A stretch of 5,380 nt of DNA from Pseudomonadota bacterium. Lineage in GTDB: Bacteria > Pseudomonadota > Gammaproteobacteria > Steroidobacterales > Steroidobacteraceae. The position numbers and the translations under genes were made by a program. Location of the stretch: the NCBI GenBank assembly GCA_021817875.1, contig JAKAFQ010000325.1, positions 1 through 5,380 on the forward strand. The letters are read 5' to 3'. The notes under the pieces were generated by a model. It saw only the letters and a program-made list of their open reading frames with translations, was not told where the DNA came from and did not search any database. Below are positions 1 through 5,380 of this stretch, piece after piece. How positions within the stretch are numbered: the first letter of the stretch is position 1; every line of letters starts with the position of its first letter.

Positions 1-1
1 A

Positions 2-850
2 AGCGCCCAGGCGGCGAACTTCAAGGATCCGCTGTTCGGCTCCTCCCAGAGCCGCTTCTACCAGGACCTCTACGATCAGCAGCTGTCGATCCAGCTGAGC
101 AAGACCCATACCTTCGGACTGGCGGAGATGCTGACGCAGCAGCTGCGCCGGCAGTGGTCGGGCAACGGCGCCTCCGGTGCGGCGCCGACCTCCGGTTCCG
201 CGCTGACTTCGGGCCAGCGCCTCGCCCCGGCCACCGCCGCGGGCTCACCGGTCACGGCCCCCGGCACCCCGGCCCCGGCCCGCGCCGCCTCCGCCCCGAG
301 CGGCTCGGTGAGCCCGGCCGAACAGACCGCCTTCGCCCGCGCCCTCTGGCCGGATGCCGAACAGGCGGCGCAGCGGCTGGGGGTCAGTCCGGTCGGTCTC
401 ATTGCCCAGGCGGCGCTCGAGACCGACTGGGGACGCAGCCTGCCGCGCACCGCCGCTGGCGCCAGCAGCAACAATCTGTTCGGCATCAAGGCGGGCGGCG
501 GCTGGGCCGGCGCGAGCGTCAGCGCCGGGACCGAGGAATATGTCAACGGCAGCGCCACGGCGATCCAGGCGCCGTTCCGCGCCTACGACAGCTGCGGTCA
601 GTGCTTCCAGGATTACTCCCGCCTGCTCAGCGGCAATCCGCGCTACGCCGCCGCGCTCGGCACGGGTAACGACATCGGCGCCTTCGCGAGCGCCCTGCAG
701 CAGGCCGGATACGCCACCGACCCCCATTATGCCCGCAAGCTCACCGCGGTCGCCGCGACCCTGAACCGCACGCTCGGCGCCGCCAGCGGCCCCGCACCCC
801 TAAAGCCCGCCACCATCGTGCCGATCTATAACGGCACCAGTACGCTCTGA
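2..850 (+). CDS. flgJ: FlgJ, rod-capping protein with peptidoglycan hydrolase domain (5' end missing)
   Basis: FlgJ caps the growing flagellar rod in the periplasm and cuts peptidoglycan so the rod can pass. The gene enters from the left edge; the first full codon is at base 2 and 282 codons are visible. By comparison with Salmonella FlgJ, roughly the first 60 residues are probably missing. Visible residues 1-50 are the end of the rod-cap domain, with FKDPLFGSS, FYQDLYDQQLS and the LAEML helix. An Ala/Pro/Ser/Thr-rich linker follows (about 53-105). Then comes a GH73-type glucosaminidase domain (about 107-250) with QAALETDWG, NNLFGIKA, TEEY, FRAYDS, NPRY and AGYATDPHYARKL. The likely catalytic Glu is visible residue 140 (codon 419-421); the Glu before Tyr in TEEY (codon 536-538) matches the second acidic residue of the family. 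Two cysteines form a CxxC (CGQC) within the domain. The final 20 or so residues lie beyond the domain, and their DNA holds a probable promoter for flgK. Family assignment is secure. Confidence 0.95.
   Translation, partial: SAQAANFKDPLFGSSQSRFYQDLYDQQLSIQLSKTHTFGLAEMLTQQLRRQWSGNGASGAAPTSGSALTSGQRLAPATAAGSPVTAPGTPAPARAASAPSGSVSPAEQTAFARALWPDAEQAAQRLGVSPVGLIAQAALETDWGRSLPRTAAGASSNNLFGIKAGGGWAGASVSAGTEEYVNGSATAIQAPFRAYDSCGQCFQDYSRLLSGNPRYAAALGTGNDIGAFASALQQAGYATDPHYARKLTAVAATLNRTLGAASGPAPLKPATIVPIYNGTSTL
801..827 (+). promoter_or_regulatory. Probable sigma-28 (FliA) promoter for flgK-flgL and downstream
   Basis: The sequence reads TAAAGCCC, 11 bases, GCCGATCT. The sigma-28 consensus of enteric bacteria is TAAAGTTT-N11-GCCGATAA. 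The -35 core TAAAG is perfect, the spacer is exactly 11, and the -10 matches at six of eight positions (GCCGAT). I found no other TAAAG in this GC-rich window on either strand. The predicted start of transcription, a few bases past 827, gives a leader of about 25-30 bases before the flgK start at 863. In Salmonella, flgKL is known to have a late-class promoter in addition to read-through from upstream. The element lies inside the 3' end of flgJ. No transcript data are available, so this is a motif-based call. Confidence 0.68.
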
Positions 851-853
851 GGG
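849..853 (+). promoter_or_regulatory. Ribosome binding site of flgK
   Basis: GAGGG overlaps the flgJ stop codon (TGA at 848-850) and lies nine bases before the ATG at 863, a normal Shine-Dalgarno distance. It is the only purine-rich match between the genes and supports that start. It also falls within the short leader expected from the sigma-28 promoter just upstream, so the late transcript would carry it. Confidence 0.55.
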
Positions 854-862
854 CCGTGAGCC

Positions 863-2773
863 ATGGCTGACCTGCTATCGACCAGCGTCTCCGGCCTGCT
901 CGCGTTCCAGCAGGCGCTGGACGTGACCAGCAACAACATCGCGAACGCCTCGACCACCGGCTACAGCGTCGAGACCGCCAATCTCACCCCGCAGCCCGGC
1001 CAGTTCACCGGCGCCGGCTACATCGGCAGCGGCGTCACGGTGCAGAGCGTGACGCGTGCCTACAACGCACAGCTCACGCAGCAGGTGCGCAGCTCCCAGT
1101 CGAGCTACTCGAGCTACAACACGCTGGCGACCCAGGCGCAGCAGATCGACAACATGCTGAGCGACTCGACCACGGGCCTCTCGGCCAGCCTGCAGAGCTT
1201 CGTCAACGCCCTGCAGTCGGTCTCCACCTCCCCGAGCTCGACCTCGGCGCGTCAGGCGCTGCTCAGCCAGGGAACGGCGCTCGCGCAGCAGCTGCAGTCC
1301 TACGATGCGCAGATCGGACAATACGGCTCGCAGCTCGAATCGCAGATCTCCACCGACGTCGGGCAGATCAATACCCTCGCGGGCAACATCGCGACGCTGA
1401 ACCAGCAGATCGCCGCCGCCACCGCCTCCGGTCAGAGCCCGAATCAGCTCCTCGACCAGCGCGGCACCCTCGTCGACCAGCTGAGCCAGTACGTCTCCGT
1501 GCAGACCCTCCCCCAGGCCAATGGCTCGGAGGACATCTATATCGGCAACGGCCAGGCGCTGGTCTCCGGCGCCCTCGCGCAGCCGCTCACCACCGTCCCG
1601 GGCGCCTACGATCCCACCCAGCTGCACATCGGCATCAAGACCGCGGCCGGTGTCACCGACATCACCAGCTCGATGAGCGGCGGGGAGCTCGGCGGACTGC
1701 TGAGCGCGCGCAGCCAGGTGCTCGATCCGACCCGCAACGCGCTCGGCCAGATCAGCGTCGCGCTCGCCACCGTGGTCAACCAGCAGCAGCAGAGCGGCAT
1801 GACCCTGAACGGCACGCCCGGCCAGCCGATGTTCACGGTCGGCGGCGTGCAGGTGCTGCCGGACACGGCGAACGGCGGCAGCGCCTCGGTGAGCGTCAGC
1901 CGCGGCACCCTCAGCCAGCTCACCACCGACAACTACACCCTGCGGTACAGCGGCGGCGCCTGGCAGCTGACCGATGCCACCACCGGGCAAGCGGTCGCCA
2001 CGACCGGCAGCGGCACTGCCGCCAGTCCCCTGCAGGGGGCCGGGATGAGCATCGTGGCGAGCGGCACCGCCCAGGCGGGTGACAGCTTCCTGCTCGAGCC
2101 CACCGCGGGGGCGAGCGCCGGTCTCGCCATGGCGCTCACCAGCCCCTCGCAGGTGGCCGCCGCCTCGCTCTCCCAGGCCAGCGCGGGCACCGGCAATACC
2201 GGCAGCGCCACGGTCAGCTCCGTCGGGGTGACCAATCCGACGAGCTATGCCGGCAACAGCTATACCGTCACGTTTGGCGCCGGCGGGGCGTACACCGTCA
2301 CCAGCGGGACCTCGACCCCGCCGGGCCCGACCGTTGCCTCGGGCACCTACTCCAGCGGCACGCCGATCACCTTCGGCAATCAGCAGCTCACCCTCAGCGG
2401 CACGCCCGCCGCCGGCGACACGTTCACCGTGCAGCCGAACAGCCCGGCCAACACCGGCGACAACAGCAACGTGCTCGCCATGATCAACGGCCTGTCCGCC
2501 AAGAGTCTCGACGGCGGCACCGCTTCGGTGAGCGATGCCGCGACCAATCTCGTCGGCCAGGTCGGGGTGCTCACCCAGGCGGCGCAGAACAACGCCTCGG
2601 CGCAGCAGAGCGTGAACCAGGCCGCCACCACCGCCCGCAGCAATGCCACCGGCGTCAACCTCGATCAGCAGGCCGCCGACGTGCTGCGCTACCAGCAGGC
2701 CTACCAGGCGATGGCGCAGGTGATTTCCATCTCGAACCAGATGTTCACCTCCCTCATCCAAGCCGTGGGTTAA
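863..2773 (+). CDS. flgK: FlgK, flagellar hook-associated protein 1
   Basis: FlgK (HAP1) forms the first junction ring between hook and filament and is exported through the flagellar type III apparatus. The protein has 636 residues, against about 550 in Salmonella. The N-terminal rod/hook-type motif is SNNIANASTTGY (residues 23-34). A long helical D1 segment follows (about 75-215), rich in Gln, Ser and Ala. The C-terminal helix has the family signature GVNLDQQAADVLRYQQAYQA (597-616) and ends in MFTSLIQAVG. The extra length comes from the middle, where two beta-rich modules lie at about 338-415 and 441-526. Each ends in a GTxxAGDxF motif, and the FlgL encoded next door has one copy as well. 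The protein has no cysteine and only two lysines (259, 547). The ATG at 863 is fixed by the N-terminal match and by GAGGG nine bases upstream. The gene starts 12 bases after flgJ. A probable sigma-28 promoter lies 36-62 bases upstream of the start. The identification is secure. Confidence 0.98.
   Translation: MADLLSTSVSGLLAFQQALDVTSNNIANASTTGYSVETANLTPQPGQFTGAGYIGSGVTVQSVTRAYNAQLTQQVRSSQSSYSSYNTLATQAQQIDNMLSDSTTGLSASLQSFVNALQSVSTSPSSTSARQALLSQGTALAQQLQSYDAQIGQYGSQLESQISTDVGQINTLAGNIATLNQQIAAATASGQSPNQLLDQRGTLVDQLSQYVSVQTLPQANGSEDIYIGNGQALVSGALAQPLTTVPGAYDPTQLHIGIKTAAGVTDITSSMSGGELGGLLSARSQVLDPTRNALGQISVALATVVNQQQQSGMTLNGTPGQPMFTVGGVQVLPDTANGGSASVSVSRGTLSQLTTDNYTLRYSGGAWQLTDATTGQAVATTGSGTAASPLQGAGMSIVASGTAQAGDSFLLEPTAGASAGLAMALTSPSQVAAASLSQASAGTGNTGSATVSSVGVTNPTSYAGNSYTVTFGAGGAYTVTSGTSTPPGPTVASGTYSSGTPITFGNQQLTLSGTPAAGDTFTVQPNSPANTGDNSNVLAMINGLSAKSLDGGTASVSDAATNLVGQVGVLTQAAQNNASAQQSVNQAATTARSNATGVNLDQQAADVLRYQQAYQAMAQVISISNQMFTSLIQAVG
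1874..2107 (+). other. D2-like surface module, first copy in FlgK
   Basis: This segment encodes FlgK residues about 338-415. It begins GSASVS, continues YTLRYSGGAWQLTDATTG and ends SGTAQAGDSFLLEP (400-413). The last 14 residues align without gaps to the second FlgK copy and the FlgL copy, with shared G-T, G-D, F and final P. The segment probably forms an outward-facing beta domain of the HAP1 ring, like the D2-like domain known in FlgK families. The boundaries are estimated by eye. Confidence 0.55.
2183..2440 (+). other. D2-like surface module, second copy in FlgK
   Basis: This segment encodes FlgK residues about 441-526. In order it shows NTGSAT (445), VTNP (456), AYTVT (476), VASGT (491) and SGTPAAGDTFTVQP (512-525). 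All five blocks recur in the same order in FlgL at residues 200-281, so this copy is closer to the FlgL module than to its neighbour in FlgK. The composition is Gly, Ser, Thr and Asn rich with alternating hydrophobic residues, as expected for exposed beta strands. Confidence 0.65.
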
Positions 2774-2777
2774 CGCC

Positions 2778-3977
2778 GTGACGATCTCCACCCTGTCGTT
2801 CCAGATGAACGCCGTCGACCAGATGGACGCGCTGCAGCAGGCGATGTCCCGGACGCAGACCCAGCTGTCGACGGGCCTGAAACTGCAGAACGCCGCCGAC
2901 AATCCCGTGGCCATGACCCAGGTCGACACGCTGAACAGCGCCCTGTCCGCCTCCGGTCAATATGTCACCAACGGCACTCTCGCCAACACCAGCCTGAACC
3001 TCGAGGCGCAGGCGCTCACCGACGCGACCAACCTGCTGCAGAGCGCCCGCGATACCGCCATCCAGGCCAACAATGCGACGCTGAACGCGAGCGACCGGCA
3101 GAATCTCGCCACCCAGCTCGAGCAGCAGCTGCAGCAGCTGGTCGCGATCGCCAATCGCCAGGACGCGCAGGGCAATTACCTGTTCAGCGGCTACGCCTCC
3201 GGCACCCAGCCCTTCGCGCAGAACGGCAACTCGGTGAGCTACGCCGGCGCGAACCAGGTGAGCCGCGTGCAGCTCAGCGCCGAGCAGAGCATCTCCACCG
3301 GCGATACCGGCAGCTCGGTGTTCATGAACATCCCGGCCGGCAACGGCACGTTCACCACGGCGGCCTCGGCCGGCAACACCGGCTCGGCCTCCATCGGCCC
3401 CGGCACCGTCACCAACCCGTCCCAGTGGGTCGCCGACCCGTACCTCATTTCCATCGGCAGCGCCGGTCAGTACACGGTCACCGACCAGACAACCGGCGCC
3501 CAGGTGGCCTCCGGCACCCTCTCGAGCAGCTCCGGGACCCCGAGCACCCTCGCCTTCAACGGCATCCAGGTGACCCTGAACGGCACCCCGAACAGCGGCG
3601 ACTCCTTCACGGTCGCCCCCGCCGGCACCGCCAGCGTGTTCTCGACCCTCTCCGGCCTGATCTCGACCCTGAGTTCCACCACGCTGAATTCCGCGCAGAT
3701 CACCACCCAGCTCAACCAGGGCCTCGAGCAGATCGACGCCGCCGTCAATCAGCTCGACAACGTGCAGGCCTCGGTCGGGGCGCGCATCAATGCCGTCAGC
3801 GCCGCCCAGACGAGCGCGCAGAGCCAGCAGACCGACTACCAGACCACCGTCTCGCAACTCTCGAACGTGGACTACGCCCAGGCCACCACCCAGCTGTCCA
3901 CCGAGGAGCTCGCACTGCAGGCGGCGCAGTCCTCCTACGCCTCGATGATGTCCCTGACACTGTTCAAATACATCTAG
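2778..3977 (+). CDS. flgL: FlgL, flagellar hook-associated protein 3
   Basis: FlgL (HAP3) forms the second junction ring, between FlgK and the flagellin filament, and is a type III export substrate. The protein has 399 residues, against about 317 in Salmonella. The flagellin-like N-terminal helix carries the family pattern ISTLSFQ, LSTGLKLQNAADNP (30-43) and NLEAQALTDATNLLQSARDTAI. GNYLFSGYASGTQPF (132-146) matches the conserved G-YLFaGy region. The C-terminal helix has LSNVDYAQATTQLSTEELALQ (361-381) and ends LTLFKYI. A beta module at about 197-283 explains the extra length and resembles the second FlgK module. The protein has no cysteine and two lysines (35, 397). The start is a GTG four bases after the flgK stop. 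It was chosen because the family begins with M-x-I-S-T, while the first ATG (codon 10) would remove that part. No good Shine-Dalgarno sequence precedes it, so translation is probably coupled to flgK. The identification is secure. Confidence 0.97.
   Translation: MTISTLSFQMNAVDQMDALQQAMSRTQTQLSTGLKLQNAADNPVAMTQVDTLNSALSASGQYVTNGTLANTSLNLEAQALTDATNLLQSARDTAIQANNATLNASDRQNLATQLEQQLQQLVAIANRQDAQGNYLFSGYASGTQPFAQNGNSVSYAGANQVSRVQLSAEQSISTGDTGSSVFMNIPAGNGTFTTAASAGNTGSASIGPGTVTNPSQWVADPYLISIGSAGQYTVTDQTTGAQVASGTLSSSSGTPSTLAFNGIQVTLNGTPNSGDSFTVAPAGTASVFSTLSGLISTLSSTTLNSAQITTQLNQGLEQIDAAVNQLDNVQASVGARINAVSAAQTSAQSQQTDYQTTVSQLSNVDYAQATTQLSTEELALQAAQSSYASMMSLTLFKYI
3366..3626 (+). other. D2-like surface module in FlgL, related to the FlgK modules
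   Basis: This segment encodes FlgL residues about 197-283. It carries NTGSAS (200), VTNP (211), QYTVT (231), DQTTG (236), VASGT (243) and NGTPNSGDSFTVAP (268-281). The blocks match the second FlgK module in order and nearly in spacing. The DQTTG block also resembles DATTG in the first FlgK module. At DNA level the copies are clearly diverged, so this is an old shared domain and not a fresh duplication. Confidence 0.65.
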
Positions 3978-3997
3978 CCCACCCGCGCCCGACCGCC

Positions 3998-5380
3998 ATG
4001 CCCACCGCCTCCCGTGCGCAGACCCCGCCCGCCGCCGCGCCGCCCGTCCCGGCCCGCACCGCCGATCCCGCCTCGCAGGTGCTGGAACTGCACCGCCAGG
4101 GCCGCTATCCGGACGCACTGCACCGGGCGGGCGCCGCCCTGCGTGCCGACCCCGGCAACGCCGAGCTGTGGCACCTGAGCGCGGCCGCGGCATACGCCCT
4201 GGGCCTCGCCGAGGACGCCGAGCGGTTCTGGAGCACGGCTCTCGCGCACGATCCGCGCCACGCGGAGGCGCATTACAACCTCGGCATCCTGTGCCTCGAG
4301 CGCGAGCGCACCGACGAGGCGGCGCGGTATCTGTCGCGCGCCATCCTGCTCGCCCCCGCCCATGCCCGGGCCTTGAACAGCCTCGGGGCGCTGCTCACCC
4401 GGCACGGGCGAGTCGAGGAAGCCGGCGTGCTGCTGCGGCGCGCGCTCGAGCTCGATCCGCGCCTGCCCGGCGCCCGCCAGAACCTCGCAGTGGTCTGCAT
4501 CCTGCAGCATCGCCGCGCCGAGGCGCGAGCCTGCCTCGACGAGGCGATCCGCCTCGAGCCCGACTCCTCCGAGGCACACGCGCTGCGCGCGCAGCTGTGC
4601 GTGCTCGAAAACGATGAGGCCGGCGCCGAACGCAACATGATCGCCGCGCTCGCCGCCGACCCGGCGAACGGCACCGCCCATCTGTTCCGGGTCGAGCAGC
4701 GCAAGGCCCATCTCGACACCGCGTGGGTCGGGCAGCTGCGCGCCGCCTATCAGACGCGCCGGTCCCGCGCCGTCACGCAGCAGATTTATCTCGCCTTCGC
4801 CATGGGCAAGCTCGCCGAGCGGCTCGGCGAATTCGATCTCGCCTTCGAGGCGTACGCCGATGGCAACCGCTTGTACTACGCGCAGCATCCCTGGGATGAG
4901 CGGGCCGCGGAACAGCTCCTCGACCACGCCGTGGCCGCCATCGAGCCCGGGATCTTCGCGGCCGCCGAGCCGCCGGGACCGGGCGAACCGACGCCCGATC
5001 GCGTCCCGATCTTCATCATCGGCATGCCGCGCTCGGGCACCACGCTGCTCGAGCAGATCCTCGCCAGCCATCCGCAGATCCAGGGGTGCGGCGAGTTGCC
5101 GACGCTCACCCGGATGCTGCATGCCGCCCAGCTGCACACGCCCCCCGAGGGCGACCGCCCCGCCTGGCTCGAGCGGGTCCGTGCCCTCGGGGCGCAGTAT
5201 CTCTCGGCCGTCTGGTCGCCGGGCCTGCGCACCCGGTTCGCCATCGACAAGATGCCCGGCAACTACGAGGTGGCCGGCTGGATTCCCCTGATGCTGCCGC
5301 AGGCGAAGATCATTCACATCCGCCGCGACCCGCTGGACACCTGCTTCTCGTGCTTCTCGACGTTCTTCGCCGAAGGACAC
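3998..5380 (+). CDS. TPR-repeat sulfotransferase, TPST-like (3' end missing)
   Basis: This is a probable PAPS-dependent sulfotransferase with an N-terminal TPR scaffold; 461 codons are visible and the frame is still open at the right edge. After an Ala/Pro-rich start, six TPR repeats of exactly 34 residues run from 25 to 228, each ending near a Pro/His/Ala turn (DPRHAEAH, DPRLPGAR, EPDSSEAH). A helical linker follows with LAFAMGKLAERLGEFDLAFEAY (263-284 region), typical of TPR-sulfotransferases. The catalytic domain begins at 337. FIIGMPRSGTT (339-349) is the 5'-phosphosulfate loop, CGE (364-366) holds a candidate catalytic Glu, DKMPGN is at 417-422, and IRRDPLDTCFS (441-451) is the 3'-phosphate site. 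The protein has seven cysteines and no signal peptide, so it is probably cytoplasmic. The ATG lies 20 bases after flgL without a clear ribosome site, so translation may be coupled. The context suggests modification of a flagellar protein; the substrate is unknown. A small-molecule or glycan sulfotransferase remains possible. Confidence 0.93.
   Translation, partial: MPTASRAQTPPAAAPPVPARTADPASQVLELHRQGRYPDALHRAGAALRADPGNAELWHLSAAAAYALGLAEDAERFWSTALAHDPRHAEAHYNLGILCLERERTDEAARYLSRAILLAPAHARALNSLGALLTRHGRVEEAGVLLRRALELDPRLPGARQNLAVVCILQHRRAEARACLDEAIRLEPDSSEAHALRAQLCVLENDEAGAERNMIAALAADPANGTAHLFRVEQRKAHLDTAWVGQLRAAYQTRRSRAVTQQIYLAFAMGKLAERLGEFDLAFEAYADGNRLYYAQHPWDERAAEQLLDHAVAAIEPGIFAAAEPPGPGEPTPDRVPIFIIGMPRSGTTLLEQILASHPQIQGCGELPTLTRMLHAAQLHTPPEGDRPAWLERVRALGAQYLSAVWSPGLRTRFAIDKMPGNYEVAGWIPLMLPQAKIIHIRRDPLDTCFSCFSTFFAEGH

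Noticed and set aside
1780..1795. CAG-type short repeat in flgK, and a similar one near 3120-3140 in flgL
   Set aside because: These are short Gln-rich coding runs normal for helical axial proteins, not a phase-variable tract.
875..2929. Open frame of 684 codons on the minus strand opposite flgK
   Set aside because: It mirrors the codon pattern of flgK in GC-rich DNA. The product is Gly/Arg/Ala-rich with no recognisable domain, and it lies opposite a certain gene.
3978..3997. Possible terminator or promoter between flgL and the sulfotransferase gene
   Set aside because: The 20 bases are C-rich with no inverted repeat, T run or promoter-like boxes, so read-through is more likely.
2754..4193. 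Open frame of 479 codons on the minus strand opposite flgL
   Set aside because: Same GC-rich shadow effect; no domain, and it spans the flgK-flgL and flgL-sulfotransferase junctions.
4168..4617. Plus-strand open frame of 149 codons in another frame, within the TPR region
   Set aside because: Arg/Ala/Pro-rich frame-shifted reading of the TPR repeats, with no independent support.
3974..5380. Open frame on the minus strand opposite the sulfotransferase
   Set aside because: The plus strand in this interval encodes clear TPR repeats and PAPS-binding motifs; the minus-strand product has low complexity and no recognisable family.

Overview
The window is a GC-rich, fully coding stretch of a late flagellar operon, read entirely on the + strand: 3' part of flgJ, then flgK, flgL, and the 5' part of a TPR-sulfotransferase gene. 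Gaps between genes are 12, 4 and 20 bases. There are no RNA genes, mobile elements, CRISPR arrays or non-coding stretches longer than about 20 bases. The FlgJ carries a fused peptidoglycan hydrolase domain, the flgJ-flgK-flgL order is kept, and both hook-associated proteins carry extra surface modules. Together with the base composition this suggests a gamma- or betaproteobacterium (for example a Xanthomonadales-, Nevskiales- or Chromatiales-like lineage). The species cannot be named from the sequence.

Layout: bases 2-850 encode the end of the rod-cap protein and the muramidase/glucosaminidase that opens the cell wall for the growing rod. Bases 863-2773 (FlgK) and 2778-3977 (FlgL) encode the two proteins of the hook-filament junction. 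The gene from 3998 runs off the right edge. It encodes six consecutive 34-residue TPR repeats followed by a PAPS-dependent sulfotransferase domain.

The last codons of flgJ contain a close match to a sigma-28 (FliA) promoter, TAAAGCCC-N11-GCCGATCT at 801-827. It is well placed to transcribe flgK, flgL and the sulfotransferase as a late-class unit separate from the rod genes.

Three points deserve attention. First, the sulfotransferase sits in the late flagellar unit, and its visible active-site motifs match in spacing those of tyrosylprotein sulfotransferases, so sulfation of a flagellar protein is a testable idea. Second, a beta-rich module occurs twice in FlgK and once in FlgL. Third, the promoter is embedded in coding sequence. 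The rod, junction and cell-wall functions are secure; the sulfation target is inference.
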